The notes beneath the pieces are model-generated. The model had not been told where the DNA came from. It ran no database searches and worked only from the letters and a program-made list of their open reading frames with translations. Shown piece by piece: positions 10,690 to 22,400 of a stretch of 64,000 nucleotides of DNA. Position 1 is the first letter of the stretch. Every line of letters starts with the position of its first letter. A program made the translations under genes and the position numbers. The stretch lies in contig JAUPFV010000005.1 of the NCBI GenBank assembly GCA_036936605.1, forward strand, positions 58,176,742 through 58,240,741, written 5' to 3'. The stretch is from Limnanthes douglasii subsp. nivea (Eukaryota; Streptophyta; Magnoliopsida; Brassicales; Limnanthaceae).

Positions 10690-12400
10690 TTTTATTCTAA
10701 ATATAACCTTAGATGCTCAATATTTCATGGATGCTTTAGAGCTCTACCTTCTTTGTCTTGGAGCCTGTATGTCACTGGTTTAAACTTTTCATATACCATA
10801 TAAGGGCCTTCCCAGTTTGGAGCCACCTTATAGAACTGCTTCCCCTTAGTATGTAAAAAGACTTTTCTTAAAACTTTGTCTCATGCTTGATAATCTCTTT
10901 TTCTAACTTTGGAAGCAAATCTGCTCCTTATCAAGCCTTGGTAGTGTGTTGTTCTCGGATGTGCTTTAATCTTTTTTTATTCTATTAAGTCCAACTAACT
11001 CTTAACTGCTTTATCATTAGCCTGTTCGGAATAGTGTTGGACTCGGTGTAATGGTAAAGTAGCCTCTATGGCAGTAATCGTATCCATCCCATATACCAAA
11101 GCAAAATGAGACTCTTGTGTGGCAACTCGGGGAGTCGTTCGATAGGCCCACAACACTTCTTATAAATAACTTGGCCACTTTCCTGCAACTCCCTCCAAAT
11201 TCTTCTTTAGTCCGCACCAGATGGTCTCGTTTGTAACCTCAACCTGGTCATTTGCTTGAGGGTGGAAATGAGAAGAAAAATAATGTTGAATTCCTATGGA
11301 GGTACAAAAGGCTTCCATGTCTTTGTTATCAAACTGTGGCCCATTGTCCGTAGTAATCTTCTAAGGAACCCCAAACCTACATCATATGTTGGATAGGATA
11401 AATTTAATAACAACCTTCGAAGTGTCCAGCCAAATGAGCTTCCTCTACCCACTTGGATAAATAATCAATAACGACTATAATAGTTCTACATCCACCGGAT
11501 GCCATAGGAAGAGGCCTAACTAAATTGATACCCCATCTGGCAAAGGGTATTAGCTCAAATATAGACTCCATAGGCACTACTGACACATGAATTCCATTCC
11601 TATATTTTTTACAAGGATCAAATTTCTTCACCATTTCTTTAGCATTTGCCATTATGGTTGGCCAGTAGTATCAGGCTAACAAAACTCTCCAGGTTAAGGC
11701 CGTATAGCCATGGTGTGCTGAGCCTTCTCCATCATGTAATTTGGATAATACAACCTGGGATTCTTCAAACCCTAAACAGCGTAGGAGAGGCCTGCTGAAA
11801 GACTTTTGTAAAAAACTTCTCTTATTATCAAGAAAACACGAGCCTTGTACTTAATCTTTTTTCTCACAGCTTTATCCAAAGGTAATATCCCATTGGAAAT
11901 GTATTGGAGAAGAACATATCTCCAATTATTAGGTTGAATAACAAGTATGTTTATATATTTTTCATCCTCTTTCTTCTGATCTATTTGTATAGATGGACAT
12001 TCTTGTACAAGAATCCAGGGGTAGGATTCAGAATAGGCTATAGTTTCCAAGGATTATGCCAAAGTGTTTTCTGATCTGTGAATGTGCTCATAGGAAATAT
12101 TTTTAAAGTTTGCTGCCACTTCTTTCAACATAAGCAAATACTTGACTAGTTGTTCCTTTTTAGCTTCACACTGCCCTTGGGCATGGTGGATGAGTAATTG
12201 AAAATCACTAATTAACTGGACTCTCTTAGCCCAACATAGGAGAGTTAACTTAAGACCAGCTATATTTGCTTCATACTCAGACTCATTGTTAGAAGCTTTG
12301 AATCCAAAGCATATAGCTTGATATATATATTATCGCCATATGGGGAGGTTAAGAAAATTCCATCTCCACAACCCATAATACTTGATCCACCATCAAGTGG
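10690..12400 (-). pseudogene. Element 2 pol remnant: integrase and additional RNase H
   Basis: Read on minus from 12400: DGGSSIMGCGDGIFLTSP, then SNNESEYEANIAGLKL (additional RNase H of Tat elements). The integrase follows: Zn-finger tail KKFDPCKKYRNG (about 11600), core WGINLVRPLPMASGGCRTII with VIDYLSKWVEEA (11410-11560), and near the C-terminus APNWEGPYMVYEKF with ALKHP*NIEHLRLY (10730-10850). Several stops and frameshifts are present. RT, protease and gag are absent because of the deletion at 12400/12401. It is convergent with aORF2. Confidence 0.8.
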
Positions 12401-12442
12401 GATTTAATAATGGCACAGTGACTCAAATCTCCAAACTCATCA
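12401..12442 (-). repeat. Residual 5' LTR of element 2
   Basis: 42 bp matching the right end of the LTR at 6919-6960 ('ggcacagtgactcaaa', 'aactcatca'), followed at once by the target duplication GTTCC. It fixes the right boundary of element 2. Confidence 0.75.
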
Positions 12443-13202
12443 GTTCCTATAACCTCCTTAGCTCTTATTCCTCAATCTAGCCCAATCGTCTTTCCCCTTA
12501 TGGAACCATCCGAAGACGTTCTTGTCGCTCTTCAACCTTTTATTGATCTCGATGCTGCAGCGCAAAAGGTGACTCCAGAAATTGAATATTCTTAAAGTCA
12601 TTTAAATCATATGGCTAAAGAAATTATTCATTATAAAGGTGTTGTTGCATCTGAGAAAAAGATGAGGGAGATATTTGTGGAGCTTGTAATAGATCAGTTT
12701 CATCAAGAAGCACCTTAGAGAACTGCATCGAAAACAAAAAAAAGATCTCAACACTTCATTCCAGGATGAAATAGATCAACTCAAGGCTAAACATTTGATG
12801 ACCTTCAAGTTTCTCTTGGAAATAGTGAGGCAGAGAAGAAAAAACTGACAGATTACATGACCATCCTCAAAGCCCAATTTGATAAGGAGAAATAATTTGT
12901 TGTCACTGTGGATGAGGATGAGTGTGAGAAAGACATGCTGGCAGCTATCAATAACGACAAAGAACAAAAAATCATCACACTCTTTCATAAAATCCATGCC
13001 ACATATCCTAAAATCGATCTTTCCAGGTTTTGGAGTGAAGTCTTCATTGAACGGCGCCCTTGTTAGGCTTTCGATCTTGTTCGAAGCTCATCATCCTAAG
13101 AGGAAGATTCAAAGGAGGATTCTTAAGAGAGCTCTGAGGATGAATAATTTTACTATCTCTTTTTTGTACCTGCCATATCATCACTATAACACTTTGTTTT
13201 AA
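12443..13202 (+). pseudogene. aORF1, antisense gene of element 1, 3' part
   Basis: Continues aORF1 in the same frame after the GTTCC duplication: a Pro/Ser stretch, then LMEPSEDVLVALQPFIDLDA (about 12490-12550). A charged, coiled-coil-like region with several stops follows (12600-12990). Near the end is DKEQKIITLFHKIHATYPKI, then an acidic Ser/Glu tail. Order and character match the C-terminal half of aORF2 and aORF3: coil, then a LF..F/TYP motif, then an acidic tail. It is convergent with pol of element 1. Confidence 0.65.
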
Positions 13203-13787
13203 TAGATTCATTTTCACTTAGTATCTAGGAAATTACATTGTGCTCGTCAAATTAAGTTCAATGACAAATATCTTTATTTATGCTTTAATTTCTTAAAGTT
13301 ATATTCGCATTTTACTGTTATTTAAATTAGTTATTCATAGTGAAAACATAACATGATATTTTAAATAATCATTACAATGCATAACACTTCGAATATTATA
13401 TTGCGTTTAATGAACGTAGCACTTCAAACATTATAGTGCGTTTAATGAACGTATCACTTTGAATATGATAGTGCGTTTAAAGAAAGTACCACTTCGAATA
13501 TTATAGTGCATTTAATTAACGTAGTACTTCGAATATAGTTGCTTTTTCGAAGAGTGTATTCAACAATTTGAAATATTCTACTCTTGGTCAACCTGAAAGA
13601 TGATCATTCTTTGGTCAGCTGGAAAAATAGTTTAAACAAGCACTTGTAAACAGCCATTGGCCAAAAATTCATTTTATTGATAGATTTGAATATGTACATA
13701 GCGCCTCGTTAAAACCTTCCTGGGCCAACAGGGTAGGAAAGAGTCCGCTAATCAATCAAAGGAAACAATTTCGAAATACAACACAGT
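13203..13787. repeat. 35-bp tandem repeats in the 3' region of element 1
   Basis: About 4.5 imperfect units of 35 bp at 13379-13546, each with 'acttcgaatattatagtgcg' then 'tttaatgaacgt'. They lie between the ends of the convergent aORF1 and pol. The gypsy remnant at 38324-42735 has another array at the same relative place. The rest of this stretch has no gene. Confidence 0.7.
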
Positions 13788-16700
13788 TACTCCGAATACA
13801 TTTTTTGATGTTGCATATTCCATGGATGTTGAAGCATCCACCCCTGATTATCACCAATGCGATAAGAACGTGGATTTATTCTTTCAACAACCAGATAAGG
13901 TCCTTCCCAATCCGGGGCCATTTTACGGAGGCTCTTTTCCTTAGTATAAGGAACACTTTTCCCAATACTTTATCACCTAACTTGAAATCCCTACTTTTCA
14001 CCCTCGAATTATATCTATTCTTCATAAGAGTTTGATAATGAATTAAATTTAAATGTGCTCGAACTCTTTTTTCTTCAATCAAATCTAAAATTGTTCTTTT
14101 AGTTTCATCATTCAAATCCTCGGAATATTGGGTTATCCTAAAAGAAGGCAAGGTAGATTCCACAGGATTAAAAACATCCATTCATTATGCCAAAGCAAAA
14201 CGAGTTTCTTTAGTGTCTCCCTAAGGGTTGTTCAATAAGCCCATAGTACCTCATGTAAGTAATTAGGCCATTTTCCTGCTGCTCATGTCAAATTATTCTT
14301 CAAAACTTCTAAAATATACCTGTTTGTCACCTCTACTTGTCCATTTGCTTGGGGATGAAAATGTGTGGAAAAACATTATTCGATTCCCTTTGAAGAACGA
14401 AATGAAGACATTTATTTATTATTGAATTGAGGAACATTATTTTTAGTAATTCTTTGAGGTACTCCAAAATGACAACAAATACTGTTTACAATGAATTTAA
14501 TCACATCCTTAGCTTTTGTTCCGGACAATGGTTTTGATTCTGCCCATTTTGTAAAATAATCCACTGCTACAATTATCATTTGTCGTCCTCCAGAGGTCAT
14601 CAACAAAGGTCCCACTAAATCTATTCCCCATTTATCAAATGAATGGCTTCGGTAATGGACATAAGTGGAACTGTTGGTTTATGAATAGAGTTAGCAAACC
14701 TTTGACAATATCACAACTTTGAACCAAATTCTTGGCATCGTTCATAATCGAGGGGCAATAAAATCTTGCAAGAAAAACTCGACGAGTCAATTCTTTGAAC
14801 CAACAATGCGTTGATCCTTCTCTATCATGTAGTTCTCACAAAACCTCTTGTGATTCTTGTCTTCTCAAACATCGCAATAATGGCCTACTCAATATTTTCT
14901 TACACCAAATTCCATCTAATACTATATAGCCAAAAGCTTTGTCTCGCAATGTTTTGGATAATTTAGTATCTTTAGGCATCTCTCTTCTAATCATAAAATT
15001 CAAAATGTCAGTTCTCTAGTCGCCTCGGACTGTATCTAAGGTGAGAAACAGTTCCTCAATATGTTTACACTCATATGAATGGGTTAAAATCGTATGGACT
15101 TTCTTGTAATTAAATACAAGGATACTCTTCCTTGTATGAAACAGTTGCTAAGGAATCAACCACCATGTTACTCCCTCGATTGATATGGTCCACAACAATA
15201 TGATCAAATAAAAGCATCACATTTTATAGCTCTCGAAGATACAAAATTAAGTGGTCCTTTTTTGCTTTGGAAACTCGAGACACTTGATTTCCTACTAATT
15301 CAGAATATGTCTCTAATCGTACTGAAGTTGCACCCCATATCTTCGCGAGTCTCAATCCAGCTAATGCAGCTTCATATTCAGCTTCATTATTGGACGCATG
15401 GAAACTAAATTTAATAGATTGAAGCATTGTTTCTCTAGATGGAGCAACCAGTTGAACTCAAGCGATGCATCCCAAAATACTAGAACCTCCATCGGTTCGA
15501 ACAAGCCATATCGAATTAACTGGAAAGACACCTTTGCTAACTTCTTTATCTAATCTGCTTGAATGAAATTCAACAAGGAAATCTGGAAAACCTTGTGCTT
15601 TAATTGACATTCGAGGCGAAAAAATAATGTCAAAATCCCCTAATTCCACTGACCATTAAGTCATTCTCCCTGAATATCAAGACGTTGCAAAACATTCTTC
15701 AATGGAAATGAGGTTCCAACTTCAATAGTATGAGCCTAAAATACCAATTTTTCGAGCTTCAAATACCTATTTTCTGCTGCCACCAAAATTTTGTTGAAGT
15801 AATACACCAAATTTGAAATTCCTGAATCTTAACTTATCAACAATGCACTCACTGCAAAATCTGATACCATGATGTATAAAAAGATTTCTTTCTACACTTC
15901 GAGGCTTAGATAATATTTCTGGTGATGATAACAAATCATTGATTTTTGTAAAATCTTCTTCACAATCTGAAGTCCATTCAAACTTCTTTGGTCTTCGTAA
16001 CCCTTGAAAGAAAGGGAAAAATTTGACAGAAAATCTAGAAATAAATCTGTTAAGTGTTGTTAACCTTCATGTTGAAATTTGCACTTCTTTGATAGTTCGA
16101 GGCGATTTCATAGATACTATAGATTTTAACTGCTTTGGGTTAGCTTCCATCCCTTTTTCACTGATAACATAACCCAGACATTTCCTTGATCGAACTCCAA
16201 AAGTATATTTTTCTAGATTCAACTTCACCTTTATTTCCCTTAGATTAAGAAATATATCCTCTAAATCCTCCAAGTGTGCATAATTTGTTAAGATTTTTAC
16301 CACCATATCGTCGATGTATACCTCCATGTTTTTTCCGATCTGAGTAGCAAATTTTTATGTTCGTTAATCTCTGGTATGTCTCCCCATCATTTTTAAATCC
16401 AAAAGGCATAACTCTATAACAAGGCAAGCCTCTGTCTGTGATGAAGGTCGTACATTCTTGATCCTTCAGATCCATTTGAATTTGATTATAACCTGAAAAA
16501 GTATCCATAAAGGTCAATATTTTATTTCCCGAAATGGAATCAATCAACTGGTCTATTCGAGGAACGAGAAATTGATCTTTAGGACATGCTCAATTTAAGT
16601 GTAAAATTAACACACATTCTCCACCTCTCATTCTTCTTATTTACTAGCACTAGGTTTTCCGTCCATAAAGGATATTGTGACTCCCTTATATGTTCGAGTT

Positions 16701-17690
16701 TCTATAACCAATACACTGCATAAACAATAGCCTCTGATTTCTCAAAAGAAAACGCCCGCCTTTTTTGTATAACAGGTTTCACCTTTGGATTAATAGATAG
16801 GTTGTGACAAATTAGTTCAATTGGTACTCCTATAACGTCCTCTGTTTTCCAAGTGAAAACATCCAGATTATGGGATAAAAATTATAAGAGTTGTGAACGT
16901 AGAACTGGGGTCTGTAAGGTTCCTATTCGAAGTACTTGTCCTTCAAGAAATGCATATTCCTCTATTTCTTCACTTATTGTCAATGACCCTGGGGTTTCCC
17001 TCGGATCGTCAACCCTTTCTTCAGAGTCCGAGGTCAATCCCCCTCACTTCTATTCATTTATCACATCACCATTGCTGGATCCTCGAAACCGAATCGCAGT
17101 GGTGTAACATTCTCTGACAACCTGTCGGTCGCTCTAGACGACCCCTACATGGTCTACGACGACATACTTGAAAAATTGATGGATTGTTAATACAACACCA
17201 TAAATCCTTGACAACCAAGATATTCCAAAAATGGAATATAGCTTGTTGTCCAGTCCATCATAAAAAACACTTGAACATTCTTCTTAAAAGATCCTTTTTC
17301 CAGACTTACCTCCCCCTCGAATTCCCATATTACTCGTCCAGTTAGTCCAGTAAAACCGATGATGGTGCGCTCTTATTCGGAAATGCGAGGAGGATTGCGC
17401 ATCATGTCATAAGTAGCTTTAAAAAGGAAGTCCACAAAACTCCCAACAACTATCAATATGTGTAAAATCTCAACGCCAGCAATTTCTGCCCCAATGACCA
17501 CTGCACCCTCATGTGGCCCAGCAGTACCCCATAAATCGTCTTTATCGAAAAGGATAAATGGAATGTCTTTCTCCCGTACATATGGGTTGACGGTAAGAAA
17601 GTGTTATGATATCCAAGTATTCTGATGCAGCACCAAAATCTTTAACCTTCGAATCCAGAATCATCAAATTTTCAGCTTGTGTATTTGGAT
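13788..17690 (-). pseudogene. Element 1 pol: protease region, RT, RNase H, additional RNase H, integrase
   Basis: On minus from 17690: a poorly preserved protease region (17100-17600). RT with ILTFMDTFSGYNQIQM (16500) and the catalytic YIDDMVVK (16310), then LEKYTFGVRSRKCLGYVISE (16180). RNase H and the linker ELGDFDIIFSPRMSIKAQGF (15650-15590). Additional RNase H with RTDGGSS and SNNEAEYEAALAGLRLAKIW (15530-15340). Integrase with VDYFTKWAESKPLSG (14560), where the second-Asp block TDNGPQF has become TKNNVPQF, so a catalytic Asp is lost. The integrase C-terminus is at 13876-14181. Numerous frameshifts and stops are present. Lineage: Tat-like, by the additional RNase H. Confidence 0.85.
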
Positions 17691-17699
17691 TAGTTGGTT

Positions 17700-19327
17700 G
17701 TGAAGTCGATGCTATGGGATTTTTCGATGCATTTCTGAGTGCTTTCCCATTTTAATTAAATTATGAACTTCCTTTTTCAAGGTAATGCAATTCGCGGTAT
17801 CATTACTGATATTATTGTGATACCTGCAAAACGTTTTGTTTCGCTCCTCCTTAGGCCTATTGCTTGGAGCGGGCTTCATCAAATTTACATACCCTTTAGT
17901 TTTATCGAAAATTGGAGCCACACTCTCAGTAAAATGTGCATAGTACTCATGCGTTATCCATTGATTGAGTCTCAACCTATTAAATTGGTATGATGAATCT
18001 TGGTTCAAATATCCTCCAGTTCGAGGTGATAGGTTGTTGTTCCTCAGGCGTGCTTGCTATGAAGAATTTGAAGATTTCCTCTAGTTATGTGGCATCTGCC
18101 CATAATTATTTTGACCGATAGCCGCTACCCCTTGAACCATGTTTGATTCTTCAACCTTGATTTGGTCCTCAACTTGAGCCATCAAAGCTCCAAAATTGAA
18201 GGCTCTTGGTTTTGTTGTTTCATTAGCCAAATTTCCTGGTAGCAGTCCCTGCCGAAAAGCTGCCATTGCCACCAGTTCCTAACAATTATCCAGATTCGAT
18301 TTTGTTAAGACAAATCACTTCATATAATCTTTCAGCTTTTCTCCAACTCCTTGCTTGCATTGGATGATTGTATCTCTATTTTCCCTCATCTTCTTACTCC
18401 CCACGAACTTTCTTCGAAAGCCAGTGTAAAAGTCTCTGAAATTTAAAATAAACCCCCTCGGAATTAGGTTGTACCATTTCAAAGTTGTTCCCTTGAAAGT
18501 TTGGGAAAACACCCGACACACTAACCCCTCATCATCCTCAAAATATATCATGTAATTCTTAAACTGTTTGATGTGATCGTAATTCTTAAACAGTTTGATG
18601 TGATCGTCTCGGTCTTGCATCTCATTGAACATCTCTACATTCGAAATATCAAATCACTTCAGAAGCATGACTGATCTTATCTCATTTGTCAATGGATAAT
18701 TCCTCCAATCAACACCTTGAACATACTGGTCCTCAGTTCCCATCACTACATACAAATTTTGATCATCCCCATTATACTGGTCTGATGTATTTCCTTCACA
18801 CCAGTTCGGCTCCCTCAAACATCAAGGTACAGTTCTCTTTTAGCTTTATGTTCCTTCTTATATTTATGAGGTTGATAGTTCTCTTGTTTCGAAGAGCCTA
18901 TATATCTTTTAAAACCAGATCCAGAGCTTTCAACTGTCTCGTCACTAGATGTGACATACCTCTGTTTATCTTTCTTTTCCTTTAGAGAAGAATGACGTTC
19001 TTTTGACGCTTCGAAATGCGCCTTTTCCAGCTCGCTTCTGATATGACAATCAATATAATATCAATCAGGTTGACCACAAACATCATTTTGGTCATTCACT
19101 TGTCTCACCTCGGATTTCTACCAAGCTGACTGAATATTCATCTCTCTCTGATCGTATTTCTCGTTCAGAGCATTTATCTTATCTAGAAGCTAATTCATTC
19201 GCAACTTTATCTCAGATTGAGTCTGATGAATCAGAGTAGATCCTTCTTATCTATCATCTGTCATTTGTAAATCATTTTCCAGTGTTTCGACAGTTGATCG
19301 AACTAGGGGGTCGTTTTCTTGATTCAT
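17700..19327 (-). pseudogene. Element 1 gag
   Basis: Likely start ATG on minus at 19327-19325 (MNQENDPLVRSTVE), about 75 nt inside the primer-binding site. The capsid-like retrotransposon gag domain is at 18315-18632 (VFSQTFKGTTLKWYNLIPRG, then FRRKFVGSKKMRENRD). Then comes FRQGLLPGNLANETTKPRAF (18200-18270), and a basic CxxH-type stretch TFCRYHNNISNDTANCITLK (17760-17830). It would form the virus-like particle in the cytoplasm. Several stops separate the parts, and a small internal duplication (DHIKLFKNYDHIKQFKNY) is visible at 18535-18605. Confidence 0.8.
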
Positions 19328-19399
19328 TGTAAAGTTTTAAGATTGTTTTTAAAGGTTTGGAAAGTTCAAACAATAAATCTAGGAACCAACTGTTGATCA

Positions 19400-19419
19400 G
19401 GTCCCTAATGAATTCGCCA
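19400..19419 (-). other. Primer-binding site of element 1
   Basis: On minus: TGGCGAATTCATTAGGGACC, six bases from the LTR end at 19426. TGGCG...GGGGA-type sites are used by Tat and Athila gypsy elements. This supports the orientation and the LTR edge. Confidence 0.65.
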
Positions 19420-19425
19420 ATTTGG

Positions 19426-19723
19426 AGAGTTTGATTACTTGGATTTCCTAAGTAAATTGAGAGAAGTTAGATTATAAAGAGAAATATATGTTTTAGAGAG
19501 AGAAAATTAGATTGTCAAAATGATCTATCTCAAAAAGCCAACCTCTTTATTAGATTAACATTAGCCTTTATATAGAGGTGCAATAGCTTAGCTCTCAACT
19601 GAAAAAAAAAATACATAAAAGGGATACTTACACGCTAGTCCCTCACTAAAATACATAGTTTTAAATACATCCTCTAATTTTACAATCTGTCATTTCAATC
19701 CTCAAAGTTCCATTTCCTTATCA
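19426..19723 (-). repeat. Element 1 5' LTR
   Basis: 298 bp similar to 3518-3834, including the minus TATA-like CTATATAAAGG (about 19560-19575). It has several more substitutions and a short deletion. The first base at the U5 end is changed (agagttt against tgagttt). It is bounded left by the primer-binding site and right by loss of homology after 'ttatca'. Confidence 0.75.
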
Positions 19724-20039
19724 ATTTCTTGCTTCGTGACTTTTTTTAAACTGCCACGTGGAACTAAAATCAATTTGGATGGGAAACATTGTAAATATAG
19801 TCATTTGACGTTAAATCTATCTCTACACTTTAAAATTGATATTTTTTATTTTTATTTTTAACTTTTCTAACTTTTTTATATTTATTTTTACTTTAAAAAC
19901 AAAGTATATTTAAAAATTAGATACTTTGTTTTTAGAAAAAGGAAAAATATTTCTCTTAGATCTTGAGTAACAATTATTTTAATTCATTCTTTTATGGTGC
20001 CTTCCATATTTTTCTTATCATTTTTGTTACAATTATTGG
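19724..20039. other. Spacer right of element 1
   Basis: AT-rich, no gene recognised. It lies between the element 1 LTR and the minus-strand aORF4. Confidence 0.5.
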
Positions 20040-21375
20040 GGGCTTTATTCTTAGTTGAAAGATATAACTTTCCATCAGCAACTTCAACTCTCTCTAGAAT
20101 AGCAGAGGGATGGGGATGAGTTGAAAAGTACTCTCATGTTAGATCACGCTCCGGATTAGTCCTCCAGAGATGACTTCGATCGAAGTTAGTAGGAGCAAAA
20201 CATTGATAAAAGTTGTTGGACCACCTCACCTCTGCCCACAAATTCAGCTTCTTAAAAGTGACCCTTGCCCAAATGATGCATATGGGGATTCAAAATGGAT
20301 TTTAAATGGAAGAAGTTACAAATAGGTGATAAAATATTTAGAGGAAATAATACAAGTTGGAAAAGGTTTACTTGTACTATTCCAGAATATGATGAGTTGA
20401 CTTGGATTACCTTGGGAGGTAATTTTCTTACAATTCTCCCACCAGCCACTGATGAAGAATAAATGTATCTTCCATAGTTTATTAGCCTTCAGGAGATCAT
20501 CCCCCACCTTGTATTCATTCTCAATGTAGAAATAGTAAAAGAGAATTTAAGAGTTGCGAGACAAACCCGCAATAGAGGCAAGTTATTTTATTGGCATCAA
20601 AATTTTGGATAGTCTAGATGTTATTATGCATGCTATTAATGTGAAATATACGTTCGGATTAGCCTGGCTTAGATATAATTCTTACGAAACTAACTACTTT
20701 ACAATCTCTAAGTCCAAGGGAAACTGAAGGCCACATCTATATAAACCATTAGCTCTCTAGACTCATAGCTTATCAGAGTCTCTCCGGGTTTAGGAAGTAT
20801 AACCTTAACTATTTTGGGGAACTCCGACTTAGCGCGAACAACTTCTATCTCTCTATGATGGAAATAAATTTAAAAGATCTTATCTAGAGCCAAAAGATGT
20901 TTAACACTTACCTTTGAAAAGCTGGGCCCGACACATCTGACCAAAGAGAGTGGAAGTAATTCAGATTTTTTTAGGGATCTACCTTTGCCCTTGCCACATT
21001 TACTATATTGTTTTAAGCATTCTTTTTAGCTAGCCTCAAAGACTCCTTGGTTTGACCAGATGTCTCAAGCGGAGAATCTTCAGTAATGTCCTTCATGTTT
21101 CTTCCATTACCCTCAGCTGAGATACTCAAGGTTCAATAAGTTGAGCGTTAACTTTCTCATGTTCATTTGATGGTTGAGGAAGAACTTAGTTAGATTGAGA
21201 AGGAGAAAAATAAGAATACTAGGGAAGAATATCTTATGAAGAAGGTGAAAAATACTCTTAAGTACAATACTAGAGAAGTGGAAGTGCTACTACTAGCTAT
21301 AACCCTTATAAATTTGGAAACGTTTTTTCTTGATTGACTCGCCTCACCTAGGGTAAAAACCATTTGTGCCACCAA
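20040..21375 (-). pseudogene. aORF4, fourth member of the antisense-gene family
   Basis: Minus strand. A poorly conserved N-terminal part (to about 21375) leads into KVSVKHLLALDKIF (about 20910), LMVYIDVAFSFPLDLEIVK (20755-20695), SRLSKI (about 20585) and DDLLKANKLWKIHLFFISGW (20505-20440). All match aORF2. A donor GTAAAC at 20371 sits 13 nt after the Trp codon, and a possible acceptor AG at 20251-20252 gives a 121-nt intron. The next exon gives KLNLWAEVRWSNNFYQCF, then FDRSHLWRTNPERDLT, then ILERVEVADGKLYL. It has stops and no coiled-coil part. No gypsy pol of matching direction is attached. It lies next to the inverted MTHFR remnant. Confidence 0.7.
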
Positions 21376-22164
21376 TCAGGTAATGACACGTGTCATAAGG
21401 TACAAATGGATAAAAACTGCAACTTGGGAAATAATTGTCTTCAAATTGCGCCATCGGATGCAGTCTGAATATATTCACCACCATAGTTGAAGAGCACTGG
21501 AAAATCGGATTCAGAAAAACGAACAAATACGATTTGGATATATGTTAGTTTACCCTCCCATAGTACCTTTAAAATGCCTAAGAGAGCTAGTTGATAGGGT
21601 TAGAAATATTTGCGGATGATTGCTTTGAGATGATCGGATTTCTTCGATGGTCAATCCTGACCTAAGAGGAAAACTACACTTTTACCGTTTGACTTATATT
21701 ATAATGGAACGTTAATATATAGTATCCCAAAAAATGTTAGTAAATGAAAATCATACTCCATATTCAAACTTACTACCACAAGGCACACTTGAAACTCTAG
21801 TGCCTCATTACATTTGAAAGAATATGTGAACGATAACAGTGTCATTGGTACTAGTATCTTCATCTACCTATTTCAATTTTGATATCAGCTATTAATATAA
21901 GATCATCAAGTAATTTGAATTCTTGTAAAAACAAAACGTCGATTGTAGCAATAATAGATACAATTATTTGGTTGAATATCTGGTCTGCTGCTACCTTTAC
22001 CATCTTCTAACAAACATGACTTTTGGCAATAATATCCTAGTATCTTATAAGCCATCCATAATGTCCCCATAGTCTCTCTAACGTTTTTTTTTCACAAACA
22101 ATATATCACAAGAATTGAAAAACCCATATGTGCATATGTATCCAAAAAAGACCATTTCTCTTGC

Positions 22165-22400
22165 AGAAACTAATACTTACGGATGAACCTCTTAAATCTA
22201 TTAAGGGGAATAATACAAAGGACAATGGGACAAGTAATTCCCAATTCACGACAATCATTTACAAACTTTAAGAAAATATCAATTTATAAAAAAAATTGTT
22301 CAGAAAGTAAAATATTTACTTACAATTCAAATGTGTAACACACATTGGTGTAGGTGAGATGCATCATAATCTCGACACAAACAATTTGTACCGTCAATAA
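22165..22400 (-). pseudogene. MTHFR pseudogene, unit D (inverted)
   Basis: On minus: CVEIMMHLTYTNV (family ICVETMMHLTCTNM), then after a gap [20 protein letters not shown] and IRKY*FLQEK. The two blocks are separated by much less sequence than in the enzyme gene, so middle exons are missing. It keeps the MMHLT block that is degraded in unit A, and several residues closer to the functional enzyme (GITCPIV), so it is an independent witness of the ancestral gene. Confidence 0.75.

Larger units (their letters stand above)
6583..12442 (-). mobile_element. Element 2: deleted Tat-like gypsy element nested in aORF1
   Basis: Bounded by the direct repeat GTTCC (6578-6582 and 12443-12447), a 5-bp target duplication typical of LTR elements. 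The left LTR is 6583-6960. The inside holds a minus-strand polypurine tract (6961-6971), plus-strand aORF2 (7360-10325), and a minus-strand pol remnant of integrase and additional RNase H (about 10690-12400). Gag, protease, RT and nearly all of the 5' LTR are gone; only 42 bp of that LTR remain (12401-12442). The deletion joins the additional RNase H (near its DGGSS motif) straight to LTR sequence. Units B and C carry the same left LTR and aORF2. Confidence 0.8.
3518..19723 (-). mobile_element. Element 1: Tat-like Ty3/gypsy LTR retrotransposon with antisense gene
   Basis: Order in element direction (minus): 5' LTR 19426-19723, primer-binding site 19400-19419, gag, protease region, RT, RNase H, additional RNase H, integrase, 35-bp tandem repeats, antisense aORF1 (plus strand, 4463-6582 and 12443-13202), polypurine tract, 3' LTR 3518-3834. 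Element 2 (6583-12442) is inserted in aORF1. Without it the element is about 10.3 kb. The additional RNase H between RT-RNase H and integrase, and an antisense gene between pol and the 3' LTR, are traits of the Tat lineage. Many stops and frameshifts make it non-autonomous. I see no clear target duplication (tatcg left, atttc right), so one end may have been rearranged. Confidence 0.75.

Noticed and set aside
11410..18640. Endogenous pararetrovirus instead of gypsy
   Set aside because: An integrase with additional RNase H, LTRs and a Tat-type primer site are present, and no movement-protein or virion-type domain is seen.
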